Shown here: positions 1 to 9,984 of the stretch, piece after piece | Layout: each line of letters starts with the position of its first letter | How positions within the stretch are numbered: position 1 is the stretch's first letter | Source: Helianthus annuus | Taxonomy: Eukaryota; Streptophyta; Magnoliopsida; Asterales; Asteraceae | Length of the DNA stretch: 64,000 bases | Assembly: GCF_002127325.2 (NCBI RefSeq) | Contig: NC_035435.2 | Coordinates: 125,235,127-125,299,126, forward strand | Direction of reading: 5' to 3' | Made by a program: the position numbers and the translations under genes | Notes under the pieces: model-generated | Seen by the model: the letters and a program-made list of their open reading frames with translations, nothing else | Told to the model about the DNA's origin: nothing | The model's database searches: none

Positions 1-496
1 CGTCTTCACAATTATGGCATTAGCTTAATCGGAGATAGACGTTGCAAAGGATATGGAAACTTAGCTTGATTTAAGGGCGGCAATTTAGGCTAGATTGTCT
101 TTTATTTCTAAAGGGGTAATGAGCTGATTATTAGTCTTTTTACCTAAAATAGGTCACCTACACTTGTATATATAACACTCTTCTTCATTCGGAAGAACAC
201 ACGTTTCTTACACACTCTAGCACACCACACCATAACGATCTTTGTACCTAGCTCGTTACCATCCGAAGTTGTAAACATCTTTTGTTATATTGAAGTTTGG
301 TGATCGGTAGTTTCCATCACCCGAGGTTTTTTATGCCGGAGATCATTGATCAAGGGCTTTTTCCTCGTATAAATCCTTGTGTCACTTGCATATTTTACTT
401 TAAAGTGATCCTTTACTTTATTCAACAAACCAAGCATCATTCCCCGTTTACATAAAGTTTGGTTGCATTATCCTTGTGTGATTTTTGACCAAAACA
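1..496 (+). mobile_element. E0: right part of a Tat-family 3' LTR
   Basis: This is the last 496 bp of a family LTR, ending in the characteristic ...TTTTTGACCAAAACA. It is followed not by a primer site but directly by the integrase end of another copy (E1), so it is the 3' LTR of an element inserted in E1 whose body lies left of the window. The likely target duplication is GCAAG (497-501); the partner is out of view. Seen inside it are a TATATATAA box near 168-176, and two potential hairpins, GGTGAT/ATCACC (299-304/316-321) and CGAGG/CCTCG (322-326/363-367), shared by all family LTRs. Its left part matches the E1/E6 LTR type and its right part the E2-E5 type. Confidence 0.9.
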
Positions 497-754
497 GCAA
501 GCTACCAACAAAGAATGGCTGGTGCTTACAACAAAAATGTTAGGATAAGGAAGTTCCAAGTCGGAGATATGGTGTTGAGGAAAACATTCCAAAACACTGT
601 TAATCCTGCTGACGGGAAGTTAGCACCAAAGTGGGAAGGCCCTTACTTAATTGAAGCTGAAGCAGGAAAGGGGGCATACAGATTGCTAACTATGGAAGGA
701 AACTTGTTACCAAGAGCCTGGAATGCTGTTCACTTAAAGAGATACTTTATGTGA
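497..754 (+). pseudogene. pol: E1 pol fragment: C-terminal end of integrase
   Basis: Eighty-five codons of the integrase C-terminal domain of E1 remain here. They begin in the conserved SYQQRMAGAYNKNVRIR stretch and include the GPY/F-type motif KWEGPYLI before the normal family stop after HLKRYFM. The reading frame happens to continue leftward a few codons into the E0 LTR (from 485), but this is only a junction artefact of the insertion. The rest of pol lies left of the window. The piece has no stop or shift of its own and is clearly homologous to the ends of the E3, E4, E5 and E6 pol frames. Confidence 0.88.
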
Positions 755-2128
755 ACATGATCCTTCAAGCATGTGATCCTTACATTGAAGTATCCTCAAA
801 GAATCCCGGTGACGTCAGTGATGCTTACTCTGGTAATGTCCTTATCTTAAAACTATTACATTTCCTTACTTTTTACCAAAGGATAAGGATCCTGTATCCT
901 TCATCCTCTTCTCACGAACCATTTGAGTTATGATAGTTCAGGTATCTACAGCATATCGTCAAAGATCTTCAAAAGCAACGCAGATCCTTGGGCTTGTCCC
1001 CAGTTATCCTTGGGATTATCCCCAGTTTCCGCCAGCAGCGCACGATGATCCTGATATAGTTCACGTCTTTGGGACCAGTACCCACTTCCGGGGCTGACAA
1101 CCTCATCGTACTGGCTATACCCAGGATCCTACGTATAATGGTAGACGTACCATACATCCGTTCATAAGGTTTCTAACGTTTTCACGTTAGCTAAAGTTTT
1201 GACATTTTCATGTCACTAAGTTTGGATAGTCGCCAGTAAGGGCCATACTCCAGTTTACAAACGATCCTTTGGGCTTGTCCCCAGTTATCCTTTGGGCTTG
1301 TCCCCAGTTATCCTTTGGGCTTGTCCCCAGTGATCCTTTGGGATCATCCCCAGTTATCCTTTGGGCATGTCCCCAGCTACTAATTTATCTTTTACATTGG
1401 CTTAGTCCCAAGTTATGTTCCATTTTTCAGGTTCTCGAAGTTAACAAATAAGGATCCTTAATCCTTATTATCCATTAAAATTTCACTTATGGTTATCTTG
1501 ATTAAAGGTTAGGATCCTAACTTGGATCCTCAGGTATGATCCTTGACTATTTTGATTATACTAAACAACCCTTACACTTTGACAACTAAAACTGTGATCC
1601 TTGAAAATTTGCAATGATAGGATATTTGATTTAGGATCATATCCTAAATTTATTAAACATGGTTTGCTCAACTCTTGTTACTTTAACAGATATGTTTCTG
1701 AAAATTGGAAAATAAGAAGATAAATAAAGGATAACAACACGAGATAAGCCAGAAAGATTAAAGTTATATTATTAACAAAAGGATCTTAAACCCTTTCAAA
1801 AAGTTGTCAAAATTGCCAACCCACATTTCTACCAGCAAAACGTGGCCCGTCCACATGGGTTGGCAAAGGGTGTCCATTGTCTATGCGGTCTTAGCAGGTG
1901 CAGGAAATTAAAGGAGGCAGGATCACAAAGGCTTCATCCCCCAAACAGAGGATCCCTCCACCTTTTGTAATCCTACCTATTGTCCAAAGGATCCATGATC
2001 CTTAACCCTAAAAACTATTGTTCAAGTTACAAACCATAATTGTTTCAAACATCAACAACCACTACCAAACTCAAAAAATTGGGCTCCGGCCTAGTCTCGA
2101 AATATCCATCATCGCCCAATCCAGCAGC
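755..2128. other. E1 spacer between pol and the opposite-strand gene
   Basis: No conserved coding sequence is seen. In order it holds an AT-rich start, a strongly conserved block with two perfect hairpins (ATGGTA/TACCAT at 1138-1143/1148-1153 and CTAACGT/ACGTTAG at 1173-1179/1184-1190), the tandem array at 1263-1378, and a long AT-rich stretch rich in GGATC. Near 1795-1990 there is a segment found in every copy just beyond the end of the opposite-strand gene, probably its 3' untranslated region. The same order is seen in E2, E3, E4, E5 and E6. Confidence 0.75.
1263..1378 (+). repeat. Tandem array, unit about 22-23 bp (TTGGGCTTGTCCCCAGTTATCC), 5 units
   Basis: Five head-to-tail units, with the later ones carrying substitutions. 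The core GGGCTTGTCCCCAG can pair GGG with CCC within a unit. The same array occurs at the same place in all six family copies, with different unit numbers and usually a second shorter block nearer pol. Confidence 0.9.
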
Positions 2129-3766
2129 TCACACCTTTGCTGCTCCATCACCACCAGCTTCTCCACCCTGATCCTTGTCAGCATCACCGCCCTCCAGCAT
2201 TGGGATCTCCTCAGCTTCCTCCTCATCCTCCAGCTCTGCCAATCTTGCCTTCCAACCCTCCACGTCCCATGAGCTTTTGTCAAAGGCAGGATCCTGAGCC
2301 TCCGCAGCCATTTGTAGTTGTATCTTGTACATGGCAGTTGCGGCAGAGACCTTGGCATCCTGGATGATCTCCTGCTTCTCGCCATCCATGTCAAGCAGCC
2401 TTTGAGCAGCCTCATCCTTTGTAGCCCGGAGTTCCTTCTCAAGATCGGCTATCTTGAGATCCTTTAACACGCCCATTTGTTGGAGGTCGGCGATTTGGCT
2501 TTCTTGATCCTCGACATGGCCAAGGTAGGTCTCAATCTCAGCAAGTTTCTGCAAAAGAGAAAAAAGGTAAGTTCAGGATCAGGTGATCCTCAAAGAAGCA
2601 GGATATACTGGCAGAATACACAAGCAGGATATTCGAGAAGGATAACCAACAGGGGCAATGATCCTTACCTCATTGACATAGTCGAGAAACTGTTGGCGGA
2701 TCAGGGGAAATCCTTGGAGATCCTCAGAAGTCTTTCTCTTTTTCCCCTTACCCCTAACAGGTGCCTTAGGGGCCGAAGCAGAGGGACTGGCAACAGAAGT
2801 CTTCTTTCTTGAAGACTTGACATTGGCAAGTTCATCAATCCCGAACTTGGAGGCAGACTTGGCAGACTTAGCAGGTTTCCCAGCGCCTACACAATCAAAA
2901 AAAGATAAGTTCCCTTACTAATTAAACAATCTTACATATAACCTACTTTTTTATAAGGATACTTACTTGACATAGTGGCAGATGCGGAGGATACTTCTTG
3001 AGAATCTTGGACGGTGACTTGAAAACTTCTGATTTCAGGATCAAGCTTCTTGAAAGCAAGGACCCTCTCTCTGGCAGCAGGGGTTAACTTGAGTTGAGCA
3101 ATGGAGACAGCTGCACAATAAACAAAAAACAAGACATTAGTGATCCTCATCATAAGAGACCAGTCTGATGGTGATCCTTCCAGGATCCTCTATCCTACCA
3201 TGGGTGGCCCACTCCTTGGGCAGATCATTCCCATCAGGGAGGGAATCCCTTCTCACAAAGAAGAAACGACGCTTCCAGTTTGTGTCATTTTTGGTAACTT
3301 TCAAAACAGGGTGATCCTCCCCGGCTTTCCATTTCAGCAAGTATCGATGAGAACCAAACGTGGTAAGATCATAAAGTTCGGCCAACTCTGCCATCCCCAA
3401 ATCAATCCCCTCCTGCTCGATGATCCTCTCGAAGGTATACAAGACCCTCCAGATCATCGGCATAGCTTGGATATAAGATATGCCGGTCAGAGAAAAGAAA
3501 GATTGGGTGAAGGCCGGAAAAGGATACGAATATCCTATGGTAAATGGAGTTGCAGGAAAGATCACCCAGGTGTCTGAAACAAAGTCACTCAAAGCAGTAG
3601 GTGTGAAGGATTTGAAAACAGCATTCGCCGGAAAGCAATGACGAATCCTGTCTACATGAGCATCAGTAAAGCAACATCTCTCCGTAGGAGAGTCCTTGAT
3701 GATCCCTTGGCTTTTTAGGGGACTGCTCTTCTCGTGATCCTTATGGGGAGAGTTTCGGAGCAACAT
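2129..3766 (-). CDS. E1 opposite-strand gene, four exons, intact (subfamily B)
   Basis: The gene is antisense to the element. Predicted exons on the minus strand are 3766-3199 (568 nt), 3110-2967 (144), 2886-2669 (218) and 2548-2129 (420 with stop), giving 449 residues. Exon 1 ends CATG|GTAGGA, exon 2 TCAA|GTAAGTAT, exon 3 GAG|GTAAGG; the acceptors are GCAG, GTAG and GCAG. Phases are 1, 1 and 0 and join without a stop. Exon 1 encodes a globular domain with the motifs TERCCFTDAHVDRIRHCFP and SFFSLTGISYIQAMPMIWR. Exon 3 carries a basic GKGKKRK stretch like a nuclear-localisation signal. Exon 4 has a heptad-rich coiled coil and an acidic end (LEDEEEAEEIPMLEGG). From memory exon 1 resembles plant proteins annotated 'putative gypsy-type transposon' (Pfam PF04195); no search was possible. 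The biochemical role is unknown. Splicing is inferred. Confidence 0.8.
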
Positions 3767-3894
3767 CCTCACAGCAGAATAAAAACAGGGGAGCAAGAAA
3801 ACAGAGCAAGAGAAGGAAGAATGAAAAGAGAAGAAAAGAGAATACCTGGTCGATCTTCGGTGGCGATTATAAAGGGAAGATATCTCGAATTTAA

Positions 3895-4010
3895 ATGCAG
3901 AATGATCCCAACCCTATCTCCTATTTATAATCATGATTTGCAGGGATTGTCACATCTATGACGTAATGATCACAACGGCTAGTCCGCTTATAACGGCTAG
4001 TTATCCGAGT
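3895..4010 (-). promoter_or_regulatory. E1 opposite-strand promoter: TATA box, TGACGTAA, two AACGGCTA
   Basis: Reading toward the opposite-strand gene: two AACGGCTA motifs (on the plus strand at 3974-3981 and 3992-3999), TGACGTAA (3959-3966), then TATAAATA (plus strand TATTTATA 3922-3929) about 155 bp before the start codon, and a pyrimidine-rich leader. AACGGYYA is the core of the plant MSA element bound by MYB3R factors, and TGACG is a bZIP/TGA core. The arrangement is repeated in E2, E4, E5 and E6. Function is inferred from motif and position only. Confidence 0.6.
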
Positions 4011-4072
4011 AGTCCGTTGAAGATAAGATCAGAGCAAAATATAACTCATTAATTTACAATAAACTCCTTATA

Positions 4073-4083
4073 TTTTGGGGGCA
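4073..4083 (+). other. E1 polypurine tract
   Basis: The sequence TTTTGGGGGCA lies two bases before the 3' LTR and is the expected primer for plus-strand DNA synthesis. The same tract is kept in E2 and E5 and, with one change, in E6. Confidence 0.8.
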
Positions 4084-4085
4084 AT

Positions 4086-4801
4086 TGTTAGGGCTGGATT
4101 TTTATTATACATGATCCTTACACGTGATCCTAACCAGTGATCTTTGTTTCTTTGGCAGACAGTGATCCTCAGCAGGACTTCAGGATCAGGATCATGGACC
4201 ATTATAGGATCCTCATGCTAACGGTTACCTTCGTTTAATACAATGTTATCTTGCAGGAACATCTAGCAGGATACGCTCTTAGCATCATAACCAAGGGACG
4301 CGTCTTCACAATTATGGCATTAGCTTAATCGGAGATAGACGTTGCAAAGGATATGGAAACTTAGCTTGATTTAAGGGCGGCAATTTAGGCTAGATTGTCT
4401 TTTATTTCTAAAGGGGTAATGAGCTGATTATTAGTCTTTTTACCTAAAATAGGTCACCTACACTTGTATATATAACACTCATCTTCATTCGGAAGAACAC
4501 ACAACACAATTCTCACACGCTTAGACACTCGAAACTATAGTGATCCTTGTACTTAGCTCATTATCATCCGAAGTTGTAACTATATTTTTTATATTGAAGT
4601 TGGTGATCGGTAGTTGCCATCACCCGAGGTTTTTTATGCCGGAGATCATACATTGATCAAGGGCTTTTTCCTCGTATAAATCACTGTGTCTTTGCATATT
4701 TCTCATAAAAGTGATCCTTTACTTTTATAACTAACCAAGCATCATACCCCGTTTACATAAAGTTTGGTTACATTATCCTTGTGTGATTTTTGACCAAAAC
4801 A
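4086..4801 (+). repeat. E1 3' LTR (716 bp, subfamily B)
   Basis: The LTR starts TGTTAGGGCTGG and ends GACCAAAACA, bounded by TG and CA. It has a TATATATAA box at 4467-4475 and the shared hairpins downstream. Its left part is nearly identical to E0 and the E6 LTRs (CGTCTTCACAATTATGG type), different from the E2-E5 type. Confidence 0.93.
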
Positions 4802-6027
4802 TCTATCAAGAATGTTCTCAGGAAAACTGAAATAGAAGGTAGAATGGCAAAGTGGATAGTCAAGCTTAAGTATGAACCTAGGACTGTCATCAAGTCCGAA
4901 GCTTTAGCTGACTTTATGGCTGATTTCAGTAGTGATATACAAAGGGAAGCTGAATTGGAAGTTCAAAAACTTGAGAAGACCAAGGATCCTTGGACACTCT
5001 TCATGGATGGAGCTTCAAATGTTAAAGGAACTGGACAAAGCACACTACTAAAATCGCCACAGGGGGACATTATACCCCAATCCATTGCATGTGAATTCCA
5101 AACCACTAATCATGAGGCAGAGTATGAGGCCTTGATAGCAGGTTTGCAATTAGCTAATAATATGAGGATCAAGTATCTTCAAGTATATGTAGATTCTCTA
5201 TCAATTACTAATCATTATAATAGTTCTTACACTGTCAAATGTGAAAAGCTAATCAAGTACTTAGAAATAGTAAGGAAACTGACAGATTCTTTTACTTTTT
5301 CAGTCTACCACAGGTACCCAGGGAAGAAAATAACTAACCTTGGATCATTCCCAAAAGATGCCAGAAGATGTGAAAAATACTCATCTCCCATGTTTTAACT
5401 CCTGCAATTGAGGATCACGTAGCCATGGAGATAGTGGAGGATTCTGCAATCATACCTGGTGATCCTGCACAGTCGAATTCAGGATCCTGGATCCTTCCAA
5501 TCCTAAGATATATACAACATGGAGAGATCCCTACAAGACAAAATCCTAAAGCTTTCAAAGTCAAGGAGACTGTGGAAACCACACTGGGGGCAAAGCACTA
5601 TTCTCAAAGATCCTTAGAACATGATACTATTGGCCTACCATGAAGACGTATGCTGTGGAATACACAATGAAGTGTGATGCTTGTCAAAGACATAGTAATA
5701 TTCTACACCAACCAACATAACATCTGCATCCTAAGAAGAAGCTTTTGCTCAAAGTCAGAAAAAAGGAAATGGCCAGTTATCAACAAAGAATGGTTGGAGC
5801 GTACAACAAGAATGTCAGGATTAGAAGATTTCAAGTTGGTGATTTTGTGCTAAGAAAAGCATTCCAGAACACTACAAATCCTTCTGATGGCGAGCTAGCA
5901 CCAAAGTGGGAAGACCCCTATCTAATTGAAGCTTAATCAGGAAAGGGGGCATATCATTTGTTAACAATGGATGGTGATCTCCTACCAAGAGCTTGGAATG
6001 CTGTTCATTTCAAAAAAATACTTTAAG
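4802..6027 (+). pseudogene. pol: E2 pol remnant: RNase H, aRNase H and pieces of integrase
   Basis: The first part (to about 5395) is the end of the RT-linked RNase H and the archaeal-type RNase H (MDGASNVKGTGQSTLLKSPQ). It has lost about six residues next to VKLKYEPR, carries many substitutions, and reaches a stop at 5396-5398. Further pieces of the integrase zinc region ([13 protein letters not shown]) follow near 5670-5710, and the C-terminal domain is at 5768-6027 with a premature TAA in place of a Glu codon after DPYLIEA. Most of the integrase catalytic core is missing: the sequence passes directly from the zinc region to fragments resembling AFAQVREKE and then MASYQQRM. It cannot make integrase. 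By eye the aRNase H part is only about 78% identical to the other copies. Confidence 0.85.
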
Positions 6028-7376
6028 TAAGAAGGATCAGGGATCCTCAGCGATACCGGTATTCTGATCCAGGATCCTCAAAGGATATATGATTCTACAT
6101 TTGGTAACACATTACTTTCATTTTCATTTTCATTCATTTTATACTTATTACTTATCATAAGTTAAAGATGTTAATCAGTTAACATCTATTTTCACAAAGT
6201 TTAAGCTTTTGCAGACTTGTTATCATGTTACAGAAGATCAAAGTGGTTGGCCAACCCTCCAAAGTTTTGGGCTTGTCCCCAGTTTGGGCTTGTCCCCAGT
6301 TTCGCCTGTAGCGCACGATGATCCTGGTATAGTTCATGTCTTTGGGACCAGTACCCACTTTAGGGGCTGATAACCCCATCGTACTGGCTATACCTAGGAT
6401 CCTACGTATAATGGTAGACGTACCATACATCCGTTCCTAAGGTTTCTAACGTTTTCACGTTAGCTAAGGTTTTGGCATTTTCATGTCACTAAGTTTGGAT
6501 AGTCGCCAGTGAGGGCCATACTCCAGTTTACATACGATCCTTGGGCTTGTCCCCAGTTATCCTTGGGCTTGTCCCCAGTTATCCTTGGGCTTGTCCCCAG
6601 TTATCCTTTGGGCTCGTCCCCAGTTACTAACTTATCTATGATATTGGCTTAGTCCCAAGTTATATTCTATTTTTCAGGTTTTCGAAGTTAAACAATTAAG
6701 GATCCTTAATCCTTATTATCCATTAAAGTTTTACTTATGGTTATCCTGATTAAAGGTTAGGATCCTAACTTGGATCCTCAGGTATGATCCTTAAATATTT
6801 TCAATTTCACTCATTATTCATTTAAATAACCCTTAGACATTGACAACTGAACCTATGATCCTTAAAATAAACTACTTTGAAAATTTTCGATTATAGGATA
6901 TTTGATCCAGGATCATATCCTAAATTTCTTAAACATAATTTGCTTAAATTTTCTTACTCAGACAAGTATATATCAAAACAATTGGAAATTAAAGGGATAA
7001 CAATACAAGATAAGTCAAAAAGATTAGAGTTATTAACAAAGGTTTAAAACCCTTCAAAGTTGTCAAAATTGCCAACCCACGTTTCTACCAGCAAAACGTG
7101 GCCCGTCCACATGGGTTGGCAAAGGGTGTCCATTGTTTGTGCGGTCATAGCATGCAGGAAATTTAAAGGCGGCAGGATCACAATGGCTTCATCCCCCAAA
7201 CAGAGGATCCCTCCACCATTTGCAATCCTACCTATTGTCTGAAGGATCATGGATCCTTAATCCTAAAACTATTGTTCAAGTTACAGACCATAATTGTTTC
7301 TAAAAAACATCAACAACCACAAAAAATTGGGCTCCGGCTAAGTCTCGAAATTTCCATCATTGCCCAATCCTGCAGC
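6028..7376. other. E2 spacer between pol and the opposite-strand gene
   Basis: Non-coding. It has the same order as in the other copies: the conserved hairpin block (CTAACGT/ACGTTAG at 6446-6463), tandem units on both sides of it, and an AT-rich GGATC-studded tract. A probable 3' untranslated region of the opposite-strand gene lies near 7060-7376. Confidence 0.7.
6534..6632 (+). repeat. E2 spacer tandem array, about 4 units of 22-23 bp
   Basis: Four units of TTGGGCTTGTCCCCAGTTATCC type; two more partial units lie at 6265-6302, before the hairpin block. Confidence 0.85.
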
Positions 7377-8973
7377 TCAATCCTTCACTGCACCATCACC
7401 ACCAGCTCCACTTGCCTCTCCAGCATGATCCTTGCCAGCACCTTCAAGCATCGGGATCTCCTCAGCCTCCTCATCATCCTCCAACTCTGCCAGCCTCGCC
7501 TTCCAGCCCTCCACGTCCCATGTGCTTTCGTCGAAGGCAGGATCCTGAGCCTCCATAGCCATCTGCAGCTGGATCTTGTACATGGCTATTGCAGCAGAGA
7601 CCTTGGCATCCTGGGTGATCTCATGCTTCTCGTAGTCAAAGTTAATCACCATCTTGGCAGCATCGTCCTTGGTGGCCCGGAGCTCCTTCTGAAGGTCAGC
7701 TATCTTAAGATCCTTCAGCACACCCATTTGTTGAAGATCAGCAATCTGGCGATCTTGATCCCCGACGTGGCCAACATACGTCTCTATCTCAGCAAATTTC
7801 TGCAAGGAAAACAAGGCATAATATCAGAAACAATCCTCAAAACTATCAGGATACGCAAGCAGGGGCAGTGATCCTTACCTCATTAAAGTAGTCCAGAAAT
7901 TGTTGGCGGAGCAGGGGCAGACCTTAAAAATCCTCAGCTTCAGAGGCTTTCCTCTTCTTGCCTCCTTTCCCTCTAACAGGTGCCTTGGGGACAGAAGCGC
8001 TAGGGCTAGAAGGATTCTTCTTCCTTGAGGATTTGACGTTGGTTAGATCATCGATGCCAAATTTTGAGGCAGACTTAGAAGATTTTCCAGCACCTATACA
8101 ACCAAAATAAGATAAGTATTCTAACTGAATTTGAAATCCTACACAAAATTACTTTTTAAATCAGGATACTTACTTGACATTGTGACAGAGGCAGAGGATA
8201 CTTCCTGAGAATCCTGGGTGGCAGCCTGGAAAGTTCTTATCTCCGGATCAAGCTTCTTGAAGGCCAAGAGTCTCTCTTTTGCAGCAGGAGTCAACTTCAG
8301 ATGTGAAACGGAGATAGCTGCACGACAAGAAAACAACAGAATATCAGTGATCCTTCTATCAAGGAATATGTTCTATGGTGATCCTTCTAGGATCCTCTAT
8401 CCTACCATGGGTAGCCCACTCCTTGGGCAAATCCTTCCCGTTAGGGATGGTATCTCTCCTAACAAAAAAGAATCGCCGCTTCCAATTAGTATCATTCTTG
8501 GTAACCTTGAAGATTGGATGCTCCTCCCCGGGTCTACGTTTGAACAGATAACGATGGGAACCAAAGGTGGTCAGATCGTATAGCTCACCCAACTCGGCCA
8601 TACCTAAGTCAATCCCCTCTTGCTCGATGATCCTTTCAAGGGTAAACAAAACCCTCCAGATCATCGGCATGGCCTGGACGTAAGATATGCCGGTCAAGGA
8701 GAAGAATGCTTGAGTAAAGGCTGGAAAGGGATACGTATAACCTATGGAAAACGGGATCACAGGAAAGGCAACCCATGAATCGGAGGTGTGGTCACTCAGG
8801 GCAGAGGGATCATAAGCTTTGAACACCGTATTTGCAGGAAAACAGCACCGAATCCTATCAATCTGAGGATCAGCAAAGATACAGCGTTCTTTAGCAGAGT
8901 TTGTGATGATCCCTTGGCTCTTAAAGGGGCTTTCTTTCTGTTGATCCTTGGCAGGAGAATTCCGGAGCAACAT
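7377..8973 (-). pseudogene. E2 opposite-strand gene, four exons, one nonsense codon (subfamily A)
   Basis: Predicted exons on the minus strand are 8973-8406 (568 nt), 8317-8174 (144), 8093-7879 (215) and 7799-7377 (423 with stop). All splice signals match the other copies. Exon 3 is one codon shorter and contains an in-frame TAA near 7923-7925, where other copies read Leu-Gln-Gly, so the full protein would stop before the coiled coil. Exons 1, 2 and 4 are open. Exon 1 differs from the E4 copy at only a handful of residues, in sharp contrast with the ruined pol of the same element. Domain layout as in E1. Confidence 0.78.
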
Positions 8974-9094
8974 ACTGAACGAAATATGAAAAACAGAACA
9001 AGAGAGAAGAAGATGAAAAGGAGAATACCTGGTTGATCTTCTGAATACGGTTATAAAGGGAGTTGCTTTGAATTTAAATACATTCGATCCTATC

Positions 9095-9215
9095 CCTATT
9101 TCTATTTATAATGATGATTTGTGCAGGGCTGTCACTTCCATGACGTCAGATCGCAACGGATAGTTCCATCTTAACGGCTATATATCCGTTGAGTTAGTTA
9201 TAGATAAGATTCAGC
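9095..9215 (-). promoter_or_regulatory. E2 opposite-strand promoter: TATAAATA, TGACGTCA, AACGGCTA
   Basis: Plus-strand positions: TATTTATA 9103-9110, palindromic TGACGTCA 9141-9148 (complete bZIP/CRE-type site), AACGGCTA 9173-9180, with a further AACGGA nearby. Order and spacing match the other copies, which supports a functional promoter for the opposite-strand gene. Confidence 0.6.
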
Positions 9216-9267
9216 AAAATATAACTCGTTTATATCACATAAAAACTCCTTATATTTTGGGGGCAAT

Positions 9268-9984
9268 TGTTAGGGCTGGATTTTTATGACCTATGATCCT
9301 TACATGTTATCCTAACAAGTGATCCTTGTTTCCTTGACATATAGTGATCCTCAGAGGAGCTTCAGGATCAGGATCATGGATCATCCTAAGGATCCTCATA
9401 CTAACGATTGTTCTCTTTGGATTTAATGTTATCTTGCAGGAATTACAAGTGGGATCTGGTCTTTGCAACGTAAACAAGGAACCTGTTACGCTAATCTCGC
9501 ACACGTATTACCAGAAATAGACGTTGTGGAGAATATGGAAACTTAGCACAATTCAAGGGCAATTAGTTAGGCTAAATTTACTTCTATTTCTAAAGGGGTA
9601 ACGAGCTAGTAGTTAGGTAATTTACCTAAAATACGACCCCACACACTTATATAAAAGGCACTCTTCGCCATTTGGAAGACACAACACATTTCTTACACAC
9701 TCTAGCATACCACACCATAGCGATCTTTGTACCTAGCTCGTTACCATCCGAAGTTGTAAACATTGTTTCTTATATTGGAGTTTGGTGATCGGTAGTTTCC
9801 ATCACCCGAGGTTTTTTATGCCGGAGATCATTCATTGATCAAGGGCTTTTCCTCGTATAAATCCTCGTGTCACTTGTGCATTTTATATTTAAGTGATCCT
9901 TCACTTTGTTCATCATACCAAGCATCATTCCCCGTTTACATAAAGTTTGGTTGCATTATCTTTAAGTGATTTTTGACCAAAACA
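9268..9984 (+). repeat. E2 3' LTR (717 bp, subfamily A)
   Basis: The LTR starts TGTTAGGGCTGG and ends GACCAAAACA, preceded by the polypurine tract TTTTGGGGGCAA (9255-9266). It carries a TATATAAAA box near 9650. The sequence matches the E3, E4 and E5 LTR type. Confidence 0.93.

Larger units (their letters stand above)
497..4801 (+). mobile_element. E1: 3' part of a Tat-lineage Ty3/gypsy element (subfamily B)
   Basis: The segment runs from the C-terminal end of pol through the spacer, the opposite-strand gene, the polypurine tract and a complete 3' LTR. The 5' part is beyond the E0 insertion, outside the window. On the right the LTR joins the RNase H region of E2, so E1 was inserted there; the expected target duplication is TCTAT at 4802-4806, with its partner not visible. 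The opposite-strand gene and LTR belong to the same sequence type as E6. Confidence 0.88.
4802..9984 (+). mobile_element. E2: 3' part of a Tat-family element with decayed pol (subfamily A)
   Basis: E2 begins in RNase H where E1 was inserted and runs through a damaged pol, spacer, opposite-strand gene, polypurine tract and complete 3' LTR. On the right the LTR ends at 9984 against the spacer of E3, which reads in the other direction, so E2 sits inside E3; the expected target duplication is GATCC at 9985-9989. Pol is far more diverged than the rest of the element. Confidence 0.88.

Noticed and set aside
485..754. ORF beginning inside the E0 LTR and continuing into integrase
   Set aside because: The start is a chance in-frame codon created by the E0/E1 junction; no sign of a real fusion gene.
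969..1157. Open frame of 62 codons (MYGTSTIIRRILG...) on the opposite strand in the E1 spacer, similar in E2, E3 and E5
   Set aside because: E4 lacks the ATG and E6 has a frame-breaking deletion. Conservation follows the hairpins rather than codons, so I treat it as non-coding.
1263..1378. Regular short repeats that could suggest a CRISPR array
   Set aside because: Units are head-to-tail without unique spacers and sit inside a plant retrotransposon.
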